Assembly (NCBI GenBank): GCA_013398295.1
Contig: VZSF01007806.1
Coordinates: forward strand, 62,001-126,000
Length of the DNA: 64,000 nt
Direction of reading: 5' to 3'
From: Chionis minor
Lineage: Eukaryota; Chordata; Aves; Charadriiformes; Chionididae
Shown piece by piece: positions 1 through 13,356 of the stretch. Positions within the stretch are counted from its first letter, which is position 1. Every line of letters begins with the position of its first letter. The position numbers were made by a program, and so were the translations under genes. The notes under the pieces are model-generated. The model saw only the letters and a program-made list of their open reading frames with translations. It had not been told where the DNA came from and searched no databases.

Positions 1-3000
1 GAGACGTGAGGCCACATCCGCTCAGTGACACAACAGAACGTGATTCCCCTTCACCTACCATTACACCAACATAGCTCTTCCTGCAGATGCAGTTTTCACT
101 GATGTATCTGATCCTCACCTGGTTAAGAGTTAGGCCTCTAAAAGAAACAAGGGGAAGCAACATCTAGCTTAAAAGACAAAGAAAAATTAAGAGTGGTAGT
201 CACAGCCCCCCAAAGCTTCCATTTTCTGACCAAACTTTAGCAGCAGCACTACAGAAAGCTACGGCACGCCGTTAGCTCCTCTTAAACCTTTGGCTGCCCT
301 CTAAGTAGAGGCACAAGAGATTTTAGGACGTTTCAATAAAGTGGAGAGAGACAGTACAAAACCACTTGAGATACAACAAACAGAAAGTTTTTACAGCCAA
401 AGAAACAGACAATACTTGGAACTATTCGGCCAAAAAGGAAAAAAGGAGGCTGTGAATTTAAAAATCAGAGTCAAACAGGAGATTTTATCTGGTATGAAGT
501 TCAACAGAGATGGGTGGAAAAAGAATAGAGGAAGCAGCCTCTGAGTTTCAAAGCACACACAAATAAAATACAACATACTCCAGAAAGAGGTGAATAGGGT
601 CCAGTGGAAACCAACTTCTCAACCAGGACAGAAGCATCACAGCATTCATGAATTAAAGGAAAAATTTGGGTGCTCTCTATGCATCAAGTCAGTAGCTCTT
701 CCTGCCCTCTTACATCCTGTGCAAAGTCCAGGTTTATTGTAAAACCTCTTCCTATAGCTCAACCACATTTCTCAAGTGACTAAACAGATAAAAGTCTTGC
801 CACTCTCTACATCTTTGTCAGTGAAGGAGACAGCTTGCAACTAAATTCCTTGCTTGGGAATAATCAGTTTCTGCAGGATCCAAAGGAATTTTTACTGATT
901 GTGTTCCCCAAACTCATTTTGAGACTGCTCCCACCGTTTCTGTTCTCAATGACAGAAATAAAATTATATTAAATTGTATGAAAATAAACCTCAAAACCCA
1001 AGAGACAAATACACATCTAGTTCAAAGATGACAGGAGGGTTCCAGACATGCAGAGTCTGTAAAGTGGCACTTGCAACATTTTCGTAGGTGAAGCTCAATC
1101 ATCAGCTTCCAGGACTGCCGATAAATACAGTTCCAGTGCACAATATTCATTACAGAAAATGCATATAAAGGAATATGACTGGGCACAGGAACAGCCTTAG
1201 GATTTTGTAAATAAAAACCCAAACCAAAACAGCAATTATCAAGAGGCCTCATTTGAAAAACAGAAATTAATTAGGATATTGCAATAATTGCCTATATTTG
1301 GAGCAAGGCTTACTTGGTATTTCTATTATAAAACCAATTCTAAAATTATAGTGGTGGTATTCAAACAGTGATTCCATAATACCAGCCCTTACATAACAAA
1401 CAGAAAAGGAGTTATCTAACAGAAGCCCTATTAGTACAAAATTATTTGAGTAATAATCTTGTATTGTATAAAATAGATCAATGTTATGTAATTATACAAT
1501 GTTGCCAATCTTAGTCTCTGATGATTAAGAAAAACCTCAGTAGTGTCTACTCATCTCTAAGACTACACAAAATGCTCCTCTTCACTCCAAGTGGTTGAAT
1601 TGTCAAGGCAAGTGGGAATTCATCCTTTGTACTCAGATAAAAATAAACTACAAAAGAAATTTCAGGAGTGTAAGTGCATCTACACACCAACCTGTGAAAC
1701 CTAGGGACCCATCTCCTCCTAGATAGTGTGTGAATCTGGAAAAAGCTTTGTGGCACAGTTTCCTTACTTGTTAAATCAGGGATGCAAAATAAAGGATAAA
1801 CAAGAAAGTCTCATCTGTGATCATCTGAGATAAGTGTTATAAGAAGAATGATATATTTTGCTTTCTGGATGGAAAAATCAACCCTCAAACATAAGAAATG
1901 AAGAGAGCCAACAGGAGATATCTGTCAACATGCAAATGTGCTGTGGCTGAACAAGGAGAAGCTTCTGACTGCTACTAACTGAAGTCTCAGCAAACACTGT
2001 ATGCGTGCCTACAAGCCGCTATCCAAGTTCAAAGCTTTTCTCTGAAGCACTGCATACTAATTGGGAAGAAAATGAAAGTCTGTCTTTTGAGAATTGCTGA
2101 GCTGCTTTAAATTTTAAGAATAAAACACTACCTTCTGCAAAAGAGAAGCAAGATCATTTAGTCTACAATTGCATCCACGGTAACACATGATCACTGGTGC
2201 AAGTGAACCAGCAGGAACAGGCAGGCTCTTGGGGCTGTCCCGTAGCAAAGCCAGCACCTCCCTCCTACCCCCTTCTCCTTGAGAGCAGGCTAGGAGATGC
2301 AAGACTTGGCACACTGCCTTCACTTGCTTGCGTCTCATGCTTCTGCTCCAGCATTTGCTGCCACAGTCTGAACTGCCACGATGGAAAAGCTTAAATACAA
2401 TTACTTATTACTATTAAATAAGTAAATTAATAGCTCATAAAGCAAAGGCCCCAGATGACACCAGAGCTATCCACACACTGTGAATCACAGGTGCAAAAAA
2501 CCAAGGAGAGACAGCGGGAAAGTTTTCCCCTGCAGGTGCTCTGGTATACTAAATCCAGAAATTCCCCAGAATTCAGATTATTTCACCCTACAAACGTACC
2601 TCCAAACTGCAGACTGCTCACAGCTTACCAGCACCAGAGAAAGGCTATTCTAAAAGGCAGCTGAGAAGCAGACTATATGCCACTCAGTTGTAACTTTACA
2701 GTCCTCGGCCTTCTTGACGGATCTGGACAATTAAGAAAGACCAACCAGCCCACTGTCACTACACTGACATTTGTCACATGGACAAGGCTACCTCCTCTAG
2801 ACACTTCTTTATAGGAAGTCTACTTGCTGCTTTCACCAGCAAATCTCCCAGGGTTTGACCTAGGAGGGAGGTGGCGGCCATGTGGAAGGGGAGGAAAGGC
2901 TGCTGTTTGAAGTGTCTGTGTTTGGAAGTTCTCTGTCATAGGGGAGAGATAGAGAAGTAAAAATACTAAAGTCGGTAGGTGTTCCGCTGGGTGACTGACA

Positions 3001-6000
3001 CTCACTGAGGCAGCTTAAGATAAAACCCCTTTGTTTTGTACAGGCAGGAAGGAATAACAGGAGAAAAATGTGGCTTGGAAAACCAACAGGTACACCACCC
3101 AGACAATTCCTCAGTCAGTTCACGTGAGCCCAACTGGCAGCCTGAATTGCACTGGGGAGCTTGATCCTGTGGAGGAGGAGGAGGAGGAGGATGTTCAGTG
3201 CAATGCTGCTTCGTACAGTGCTGCATGCAGTCTGCTATTCACAACCCAACGGGTAAGAAAGCAAGAAAGGTAGAGCAGTACAGCAGGGCAAGGACCCACA
3301 TCACCCCCCTTCTTCCTTGTATAGGATCCAACTTTTGTTCTCTTCCCTGTCTCCTCAGCTGCCAGCAGCAGCGTGTTCCTACCTAAACACAATGGCTATA
3401 CTTCTTTCAGCTTATTTGACTGACAAAATATTTCACAAGGCTATTATCAGTCTGAATTCGTAATTATCCTTGTGGTCAGATCTTTTTTTGCATATATACA
3501 AAAGCAGGTATCTTTCTAAAAAGACAGGGCAGACTATCAAGCACGCTGATAGCAAAAAAAAAACCCACAAACATGCTGGACAAAGATTTTTGTTCTGTGT
3601 TTTCAGACAAGATTATACCAGCTCCTTCTGGCCTGAATACCAATACTGGCAGCAAAGACACACCACACAATCTTTTCAGTGTAAATGGGAAAAAACTCCG
3701 CTCTGAACAACAAGAAAAAAAAACAACAAACCAAACAAACCACCACAAAATGAAAAAGCCCTTCTCTGCTACACAAATTTGAAGATCATGTTGTGAACGC
3801 AAAACTGAACTCCATGTGCACAAATGTGTGCTTTTGCACATAATGAAGTCTTCGTAAATTACAACCAGAACACTTTATAAAGACAGTACTCCACTCATAA
3901 CTTAGAGGTGGGAAGTCTGTATGCTGTTAAAGTTTAGGCTCTTGTTGGCCATTCAGCTGTGAAACTGAAGGGCAGCCACTCTACAAGCAACCCATCTATT
4001 TTAAAACACGTGTGAGAGAAAGACCCAAAAAGAAGCTCCTTCCATTTTTTAAGATCTTTCGTCTCCTGGTAGCTTGGCATCCTATTGCTAAATAAGCCTC
4101 CTGTAGTGTATATAGTTAATTCAAACCATTTTGAATTCTGCAGAGCAGGGGACCCTTGTATGGTAACGTGCACAGTCTTTGAAAGATGCTGCCAACAAAG
4201 ATCAGAAATCCAGGACTGGCTAGCACTGTCGTGATTCAGTTTCACTTGTTCAGCTGCTTCTGAACAGTAGCCTTTTAACACAACATTTGAGACGGAGGTG
4301 ACCTAAATATCCTTTTAGTGAAGACTGTAGGGATCCTGGAAATGACTAGCCCACTAGAAACGCATGCCTGCCTTGCACCAGCAAAATTCAGACAGCTACT
4401 TTGCATGAGGGCTGCTCCACAACTGACAGCAAAAGAACAGGAGTTTTCAGATGCTTTCTGCTCTTTTTTCATCATCTCATGTAAACTAGCTCTGACTGGA
4501 CCTGGACAAAAAAACATTAAAATAATTCTGATGCTGTGAGTACTTTCTCAGTCCTACAGGTACCACAGTACTGATACTCATCTGACTGTGGGGGAGAGTT
4601 TCTCAGTGACCTAACTGGAGCCAGGTATGGAGCTGACGGTATGGAAATTTCTCCATCTCCATATGTTCCACTGCATCGTTCCCACTTCTCTTGGAGACGC
4701 CCAAGATCACTGGAGCAGAGGTTGTTTTCTATTACCTGGCACAGTTACAAAGCACTGAAAGAAATGTGAAATCATAATATAAAAGTGGGCACCCATTTCT
4801 CTTGGAGCTCTTAGCATTTCAGAATAGTTGGACTGGAAAGTCAAAAATCGCTCCCCATCATTTGAAAAATTAGAAGCTAATTAGTAAACAGAGGTGTTTA
4901 TTGTAGCAAAGCCTCATATTCAAAAGAGCCTGTGTGCCATACTCGAATTCTGGATGTCACTGCTGCTAGCCTGGCACTGCTCTTCAAAAGGTCCTTGGTC
5001 AGGCAGAGTAATGGTTTGAGAAGCAGCATTTATGTTCTTACGATTCATTTTTATCTGCCAGAATAACCCTTAGCTCATCTGCAATTATATGCCAAAAAAA
5101 TTCAGATATTCAAGGATATTAAAGACTGCCTGCAGTTCAATGCAATGTGTTAATATAGAACACATTTATAGACAATGAGTCTAGCAAACCAGGCCAGCTT
5201 CATTTAAAATAAACAAACAAGCAGACTGGTCTAATTACCAGAACTAATCTAAAAGAATCAATATTTCTCCAATATAGACATATAACAACAACCTTCATGT
5301 TATTTACTCAGCAATGTGTAATTGCTTCTTGAGTCTGCAGCCAGTGCTGTTCACTTTCAAGCACAGTAAACATAAATTACTTCTTTTGATACATTCTGTT
5401 TAAATTTCTTTTACCTTGATCTTAACTAGAATAAGAGATTTTGGAAATACCTGTAACAATTGAAACTTCACTGCGTTAATAAGAAGTATTTTTCTGTAAC
5501 TCGGTTCATTACTCCCAGGCGACCCGAAGCTTACCCTGAGCCTGGTTTGTCTGGCTGCTCGCAAGTCCCTACTCCCAGGGACTGCTGAAGGTTCACTCCT
5601 AACTCATGCTTAAGGTCAGCATGTCCTGGGGTTTGCTTGTATAACTGCTTTTACAGTTATTACTCATCCCAGGTCTGTACCAACAAGATCTATCTTAAGC
5701 TAAACCATCCGGGGCTTTTTTAACTTTAATTTCTGTTTAGAATTTTTTAGCAAATAGATCATTTCCATAGACTTGCTTAGGGAACAGTTAACCTAGTAAA
5801 GCTGAGAAATTGGTAGCGGTAGGCACAGAGGGACAAACAGCCTTAACACAGCAGCAGCTGCAACCCGGCTCTAAGTTTATGTTACCCAATATCCCAGTAG
5901 TACAGAGGTCCACAGTCATAAACAGTGAAGATGTTTTCCTTCTGGGGCACACAGTAACAAGCGGCATTGCTATACCTTCAGTACAGGAAAAAGAATTACA

Positions 6001-6759
6001 CGAGGAGACGCTCAGGGCTTTTGCTCCCATCTTGCAATACGGATCCAAAGTACCCAGGTGATTTCTTACTGAACAAGGCAAAAGCTCACAAAGTCAGGGC
6101 AAGGATTATCTGCCCTGACAGCCATCCAGAAGGGACCTGCAAAGCAAGCCACCGCAGCCAGGGCCTGCGGTGAGGGGTGAGCAGCCCACGCTGCTGTTCA
6201 CTCGGCCAGCTCCGACATGTCCACCTCTTCTCCACCATGGTGCCACAACCACCCCCGGCAGCTGCATCACCTGCTCACACCGCACTGAGCTTCCTTCCCT
6301 CTGTTGTTCTCCTTACATTGTGGCAGGACTGAGGCTTGTTCTGGTTTTAGAGGGGCGTTCTTTGTTTGCCAGCTGTTTTCAATCACAAACTGATTTGGTT
6401 GTGTGATCTCCAGCTCCTCGGTCTCAGGCCAAACTACTGTTGTGCATCAGGCTACTTGTCCCATTAAAACTGAACACTGCAACCAAGTTGGAAAGGGAGG
6501 CTCTCCTAAGAAGCAGACACAGGTGCAGAGATTAGGCAAATGAACCCTTGATATAAAACTGGCCTTGCTGGTAAAGCATAATAATATAATCCCAAAACAC
6601 AAGCTGTGTTCGTATTCCCATTTGTGCTTTCTGCTTTTTGGAAAACACTGTCAAAGGTTCCGGATGCGCGGCCTTCACAACATGTGAAAACAACTGTTCC
6701 CATAGCAACACTGACATTTTCAAAACACTTATAAGAGACTAAGAGTAAATGACATTGCA
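1..6759. other. Non-coding tract, no gene recognised
   Basis: Open frames here are short (121 codons at most), overlap on both strands and show no domain I recognise. A (GGA)7 run lies at 3171-3191. A frame at 5810-6061 (+) reads fairly protein-like, but it has no recognisable homology or convincing splice context. Best read as intron or intergenic DNA. Confidence 0.6.
3171..3191. repeat. (GGA)7 microsatellite
   Basis: Seven perfect GGA units inside a non-coding tract. The run is encoded as Glu repeats in a short spurious frame, which is not evidence of a gene. Confidence 0.85.
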
Positions 6760-6764
6760 GCTTC
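6760..6764. repeat. Left target-site duplication of the LTR at 6765
   Basis: GCTTC, identical to 7460-7464 on the other side of the LTR. Confidence 0.85.
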
Positions 6765-7054
6765 TGTCCTGGTTTGAGGTAAAACAGGCCCAACTTTGTT
6801 CAGGAACTTTCCTTTTTAGCTAGGCCTCTTCTAACTGCTGAAATTAACAGTGTATTGTGCAGAAGCTGCTCTGAGAGTTATAAAAACGATGTTTATAGTT
6901 GATGTCAAGGAATGGGATGTAGAGAGGCTCTTGCTTATACTTACTGCTGTAACAACCAAGGGCAGCCAACTTTGTTGTGTGCCCTGTTGGGGGGTCAGAA
7001 ACAGAAAAGCGCAGAGGGGTGGCACCTGTGGGGAGGAGCAGACAGGACAAGTGA

Positions 7055-7110
7055 CCCAAAACTGACCCACAGGGTATTCCATCCCATCTGCCTCACACTC
7101 AGTATAAAAG
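7055..7110 (+). promoter_or_regulatory. LTR U3 core promoter with TATA box
   Basis: The stretch runs from a GGTATTCCAT motif through CTCAGTATAAAAG. TATAAAAG at 7103-7110 is a strong TATA box. The same layout, GTATTCCAT and then CTCAGTATAtAAA about 20 bases later, occurs in the minus-strand LTR at 53592-54124. That conservation between two different LTRs supports promoter function in the parent virus. Current activity is unknown. Confidence 0.7.
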
Positions 7111-7327
7111 CTGAGGGACCAAAGGATCAGCTCTCTTTCTTCAACGGTTGGCGTCCCAGGAGGACTCTGTTTTTCTGTCTTTGATCCCGATCCCGAATCC
7201 AGTTCCCATCCATCACTGAGTCCAGTCTGAGACTTCCACAGTGCCTACTGGTGATGTGATCGTCATCCTGTGAGTTTGACACGGTTTTGTATGTATTTCA
7301 TTATTTTCTTTTTATTATTAATATTTC

Positions 7328-7333
7328 ATTAAA
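7328..7333 (+). terminator. LTR polyadenylation signal (ATTAAA)
   Basis: ATTAAA lies about 220 bases downstream of the TATA box and 126 bases before the LTR end, in the position expected for the R/U5 poly(A) signal. Confidence 0.55.
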
Positions 7334-7459
7334 GTAGTTTAGTTACTTCTAAATTTGTAAGTTTCTTTTCTCTCTATCCCTCCTCCCTTTGAAAAAGAGA
7401 GGTGGGGGAGAGCATCTGTCATTCCGCCCGACTGGGCCAATCCAGCCCAAACCACAACA

Positions 7460-7464
7460 GCTTC
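7460..7464. repeat. Right target-site duplication of the LTR at 6765
   Basis: GCTTC, identical to 6760-6764. Confidence 0.85.
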
Positions 7465-10400
7465 TTATAAAGTACTTTCAGTCTGATTATTTTTTTCTTC
7501 TCAAAATAAACATCTCTAGGAGATCCAGTTCATAGGTCCTCGGTCCTTGATTTCCACCAGCTGATCCCCCCAGCTAGAAGCGGTCCCTGTGCCGGCCCCC
7601 AGCAGCAACCACCCCAGCAGGGCTGAACAGCGCTGGGTCCCAGGCGCAAGCGTAGCCAGCATCATCCAACAAGGCTGCTCCTTCCCTAAAGCTTTCTGGG
7701 GAGCAAAGCTTAGTGGGGCGCAGTTTGAGAGTTTTCAAAGATCAAGAGGACCAAGTGCTTCACAAAACACAACTGTCATGCTCGCTTCTTCCAAATAAAA
7801 AAAATCACACTGAGGAGAGCTGATCTTCTGGTGCCCACCCCCTTATACACAGGGTGAGTAGTCAGAGAAGACATACTGATGTCAAGGTCATGGAAACAAT
7901 ATTTGCCCCATCCTGAAAGAGTTCAGAGCAACAGCTTCCACCTTGCAGAACAGTGCTCCATGCTACAATGCACCTAATACACCCAGACCTTCTCAAGTGT
8001 TGCTAGACTACCAAGAAAAAACAGTCCTTGCTCATCTTCATAGTGTCCTGACTCGGTGTGCTACCTATTAAAAACTGGTAAGAGAGAACATTACTTCTGC
8101 ATGTTGTGCAAAATTGACTAGTTGCTTAAAAAACACACCGCACCAGACTAAGGGCGCGCATTGTATCTCTGCTAGCAGCTTTTCAGAACATCAGTCTGCC
8201 AGTGAAGAGGCCTCCCCATTGGTAAATTACATACGACAGCAGAAAATGTAACTGGTTTTCACATGTACTTTACATTTCTCCTTGCCTGAACTACAGAAAA
8301 CTCTTGAAATTGTGACTGCCACGACTGCTTTTGTGAGCTGCTTTTTGGTCTAGCCTGCTGGATTTTTATGTCCACAAGTGCTTTGCGAAGGTATTTTTTT
8401 CTCTCTCTCTCTGTCGTCTCAACCTAAGTTTATATGAAAATTGAATCTTCCCACAATTGTTACAAACTCTAACACTCGCAAGTCTAAGAAAGAGAAATCC
8501 CCTCGTGAAGACACACAATAAGGACAAAAGCAGCAGATAATACCTATAGGGGCTCTGCCTATGCATAAATCCCAACAGGAGGGGATGGCTGCTACGGCAA
8601 ACGCTATCATAATTTGGCCTTCCCATAATTCAGTCCCTCACCTCCTTGACTGTGTGCCTGTTGGTACCAGTTGTGCTTTGCTTCATGAAATGGAGATTTG
8701 TTCCGCAGAAGCAGCATCCACTGGGACACTGAAAAAGCTCTCAGTACAATTTCTCTAATCCATATTAATATCTATCGACCCGCTCAGGATTTATCTCAAC
8801 AATCAAGAAGGTAAAGGCTGAAGGAATTATTCATGGGATTATTCAACCCATGCAGCTTCCAGCACGGCCATCCACTTCATTCAGAACATTCAATTTCCAG
8901 ATTATTCCTCCTTGCAGGTTCTAGTGACCCGAGATAAGACACCCAGAGACACACCACAAGAGGGGCACAGGCTCCGGGCTTGGCAGCCTGCAGGGCTGGG
9001 TACAAGAAACCCAAGTTTTGTCTTCTCTAAACAGAAGCAGAGCTTGAAAACTCAAGAGCTGTGCACAATTCATAAAACCCTGCCCCCCCCCCACCCCCAG
9101 CATATTTTAGCTTATCAGTAACACTCACATTGATGGCCTGATTTTCAGGCCTTACACACAAAGAAGAATAGAAAAAATTGCAGCCATGTAAGCTGAAAAA
9201 TATGCTATAAAACAGCAAATGTATAAAAACAGACTTGCGGGTATTTCTAGGGCATTGCCATTACACCAATGGCAACGAGCCCAGGCAAAAGCATTTTGCA
9301 GAACCGGTTTCCAAAGTAGCTAGTCACCATGACACTGTAACAAGGCTACTTCCATGAATCAACCTGCTGGGTTTCCCTCCATCCACCAAAGCTCCAGACA
9401 GTCAGCATTAACCATATTCAGCTCCAATAACTGATTTTTGGGGGCAAAAATTTGATCCAAGAATATTTAGGACTCACAGAAAGTGGTTATTTGCCCACCT
9501 AATATGATCTGAGATAAATGCTTTAACTTCCTCTATAGGAGGAATATCTACATCTTCAGAAGGTATGTAACTTTGCACAGGGTCAGAATACATGCCCTCA
9601 ACACAGACTCTGGCTGACCCAGTACTTACTGCCCTGTGAATGAGAGCTTTGAGAAATTTCTTATAGAAATGAAATTTTCTTGGGTGACTACTCGTCCTAT
9701 AATAGACCTTGAAAGGTTACAGCATACTAAAGGAACGCTCTCGGTCTTTGCAAAACCATCAAGATTAAATTACTTTCCTACAAAAAACACCCAACTACTA
9801 ATAGCCCATGAAGGGGCAGGGTATCAGAGATTATCATTAAAGTGTCAACATCTGACAGTAACCACTCTGGGGTTTTAAGATCTTGTCCTGCAAGAACCCT
9901 GTCCTATTGCTGTGTCAGTGGGGTCTCATCAGCTTTCCACTTCTGCTGTCACCGTTTGTAGGACAGGCTACAAAAAAGGAGCAAAAAGAAGGAATTTTAC
10001 TGCTATAATTTCACATTTCCATATCTGGTTACTGTACAAAATCTAAGAATGTTGGATTAAAGGCAGCCTAAGATGACGCCAGAGTCAGCATTCAAGAGAT
10101 TCCGAAGAACTCTGTAAAGCAGGTCCTTCAAGCACTGTAAGGCCACAGTTCCCCTTCTACATTTAAGGGGGGAGGCAATAGTTAATAATTTCTAGAGTTT
10201 ATTTATGGTTAAGTTCTTTGCTGCAATGATTACCACAGATATAGCATACAGGAGAGAGCAGGAGCAAACACTACACAAGCAACAAGCTGAAGCGTTGGTT
10301 TTGTCCCTAAATTAAAATTCTCAGAGTGGGAGACTTTTGATGCCTCTCCCAGCAATTCATACAGCTCTATGAAAAGAACAGGATTTGCCCCCCCCCGCCC

Positions 10401-12599
10401 CCCCCATTTTTTTTCCTAAAAGCATCTTATTGCTACAGACAAAATGCAAATACAGAAACATGGGGGAAGATTTCTTTCTTACCACCACCACTGGGGACCA
10501 CTTCTGGCACCTGGCAACACTCAGAGCAACAGGAGAATCCCCATCTCCTCCCTCCAGGGAAGTACCACTGTTTTTGTTTCAAGAGATTTGCTTTCTCATT
10601 TGCCTATAAGCAAAAAAGACATTCTTCAATGAATGAAGGTAAAAATATTTTGTTTAGAAGCAAAATACAATGCAAACAACATGCAGCTGCTAACCCAGGC
10701 CGCACATTCTTTAACTCAAACTCTTCTTACTAAAATTACTCATCTTTCTCTTTCCTTTGGGGGAAAAAACTTACTTAATCCTTCTTCCCATGCACTAATA
10801 CTACACCCTGCTTCACAGGTACCAACTACTACTGCTTTCAGAGGGTCTAACTGGCACATATTTATGAAATTGAAAGCAAGTGTTCTCGACTTGTATTTAG
10901 TAGTGAAATTGCAGCTTCTATACAGAACAGAGAAAGGGCTTGCATACTCAAGAACCAGCTTACTTTTTCTAGCTTTACTAATCAGCATAACAAAAGGTAT
11001 TTCTTTTACCTACAAACCTTGTCTTGATAGAAGTCATTGAAAATGAAGCAGAAGTAATTATGCACTCTCAAAACACACGCTTAATTCCTATATTTTATTA
11101 AGAGTGGTTTTTATGATCCTAAAGCAATTAAGTTAATCATTATTTAATTTTAGACTACTGAACTGGAGATTTACTTCAGACACAAGCTCACTTTCCACAT
11201 AATTTAGTCTCAGTAATTAGATATGTACTTTACCCAGAGGTGGCTTGTTTAAAGTGTTGTTATCTAATTTCACAAGCCTCATGTCACGAAAGTTTTGTGC
11301 AGAAATCTACAATGCAAACTTCAAAAAAAAAGAAAACCCCCAAAGAAACTAAGGTTTACCAGACTGCAAATCTTGTTTTCCTCCAAAAAAAAAAAAAAAA
11401 AATTTCTTCATACACCTGCCCAACGTCAGATGTATCGCAAAAGCTAATATAAGGCACTTATTTAACCTACCACTACCTTTACCAAAGTTTACAGCCATAA
11501 GAACAAAAAATGCTTTTCTCTCAGAAATCACTTCATTTTCAACTTATTTTAACCAGGATGGAAGGCCTACAGGAAGATGTACGTGTCTATTAGGATGCCC
11601 AGCAGGTATCAGCATGTAACCAGTACTTAATTGTTCAGACACTTAACAAAGATGGGTGACAGTGTTATCAGAGGAACAGAAATAAAGACCAGGAGTTTAG
11701 GTTCATACCGTATATATATATTTACCCTGTAGATCACACCTTTGGAAAACTGCTCAGTTCCGACCTACTTCAGACAAATTTGTGTAAACATGTTGTTGAA
11801 ACCAAACCATACCAGGAAATGCCAGTTAGCTATTCAGCTAGCTACTGCCCGTCTAGCTCAGCTTTAGAACTGTATACAGTTAATGGCATCACTAGCTGCC
11901 AGTCCGTCTGGGCTGGCACATTGCCCAGGGCCAGTTTTATGTCAAAACACATTTGCTGTTTTTTTGGAACAAAGGGTATCATCTTCCACCGCTGCCATTA
12001 GAGAGAAGGAAAACAGATGACCAGGCAAGCATTTTAAAAACATACACCACTTTTTGCAACTCTTTGTCGTCAAAATTGTCCAACAAAACCAACACACGCC
12101 AATTGCTCAACACCCAATTAAAAGTCAACTATATTCAAACTAATAGAGAACTACGTCTATAAATGCAGAAGGCATAGATTCATTTCAAGACTTTAGTGCC
12201 AGTACTTCCATGATCTGGTTTGACTTGCCACATCGAAGAAAGGCTACCAACTCATCAACAGCATGTAAGATTTCAGCAGAGACTGACACAGAGGAATAAG
12301 TAGATCCTGTCCAAAAGAGATGGTTAACAGGCAGCATGGGGAGAAAAAGCTGCGGACACCTTGGAAGTTACTAATGAAAACACCAAACAAAACCCAACAA
12401 TCAGTTTTCTCCTTCATTTTTAGTGGATTAATAGCTTGTATACAAAAAATAGTAATTATGGCAGTTGATAACAAAGCTAGGAAGCAATCTGAACATGAAG
12501 GTGCATTAAGTAGTTATACAACAGGCACCACAGCCTTAAAAGACTGGAGTCGTAGAGTGGCATGAAAGTCACCAATATGCAATGCACAATCACATATAT
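7465..12599. other. Non-coding tract, no gene recognised
   Basis: There are only short overlapping frames on both strands; the longest, 135 codons at 10633-11040 (+), has no recognisable domain. Simple runs include (CT)6 at 8401-8412, a C10 run at 9083-9092, C-runs at 10388-10405 and an A18 run at 11385-11402. I see no recognisable transposon. Confidence 0.6.
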
Positions 12600-13110
12600 A
12601 AAATAAACAAACCCCAGCTAGACCTTGGAGGATGATCAGTGCCTGGAGCAGAAGGGCCTGGACGCGCTAGCCCATCCTAGCACAAACTGGCTGTGAGTCA
12701 CTGCTGAGATACAGCTGTGAAAAATGCACGTGCAATCTTGGGATGTACCCAGAGAAACATTTCCAACAGAACCAGGAAGTACAGGGAAGTCCATAAGAGG
12801 CACTGCTAAAATCCCACCTGGAATACTGCACAAGAGAGGCTGCCCATGTTCCGAAAGGAGGCACTAGAAACACGGGAGGCTGAAGCAGGATTTCCAGCAC
12901 TGGCAGCGTGCACGGAGACCATCATGCACAGCAGAGGGATGCAGGGGGATTTACAGGGGATGCAGTTGTTCCCTGTAAGGCAGTAAAGATAACCACTAGG
13001 AAGGGAAATAAAACATTTGAGCCAAAAAAAGCTGCTCATACCAGAACAAAGAGGTATCAACTGGCCAGGAATAAGTTTAGGCTGGAGTCTATCAGAAAAC
13101 AGCAAAGCTC
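12600..13110 (+). mobile_element. Ancient, highly diverged CR1/L3-type LINE fragment
   Basis: Two separate blocks match the old amniote CR1 ORF2 3' region as I remember it. The first (about 12,705-12,835) carries GCAATCTTGGGATGTA and then CACCTGGAATACTGCAC. The second (about 13,045-13,110) carries TATCAACTGGCCAGGAATAA followed by GTTTAGGCTGGAG. Order and spacing agree with a plus-strand copy. No reading frame survives. The divergence is far greater than in the CR1 copies at 16.4, 40.7 and 59.2 kb, so this is an old insertion. The boundaries are approximate. Confidence 0.6.
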
Positions 13111-13356
13111 TGGGGAGAAGCTTCTGGTGACAATAAACCTACATGCTTAATGAGGCCTTGTTATGAGAAGGAATTACAACACACTACCTACTTTCTATAG
13201 CTCCAGCCATTTTTGTAGCTGTCCCACCTAAACATTCATTGAAGGGTCTATAAAACTATCAGCAAAAGCCGCTGGTTCGGTTCTCAGTGCTGCTGCAAGA
13301 ACGCGGTACATGGTGTGTGAGTTACAGAGGGGAATAAAATAAAAAGCTCATTTATA

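Larger units (their letters stand above)
6765..7459 (+). mobile_element. Solo LTR of an avian endogenous retrovirus
   Basis: The element starts TGTCCTGG and ends CCACAACA, so it has the TG...CA ends of a retroviral LTR. It is flanked by a perfect 5-base target duplication, GCTTC, at 6760-6764 and 7460-7464. A TATA box (TATAAAAG, 7103-7110) and a poly(A)-type signal (ATTAAA, 7328-7333) are in the expected order. No primer-binding site, gag, pol or env follows, so this is a solo LTR left by LTR-LTR recombination. The 5-base duplication fits ERVL-type or some ERV1-type integrases, but I cannot assign the family. The ends are unusually similar in inverted orientation (about 12 of the first 15 bases). 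Confidence 0.88.

Noticed and set aside
5810..6061. 83-codon + frame with a protein-like composition
   Set aside because: No recognisable domain, no convincing splice sites, and an overlapping 97-codon frame on the other strand.
13261..13285. GGTTCGGTTCT resembling a tRNA B box
   Set aside because: No A box, acceptor stem or cloverleaf can be drawn around it.
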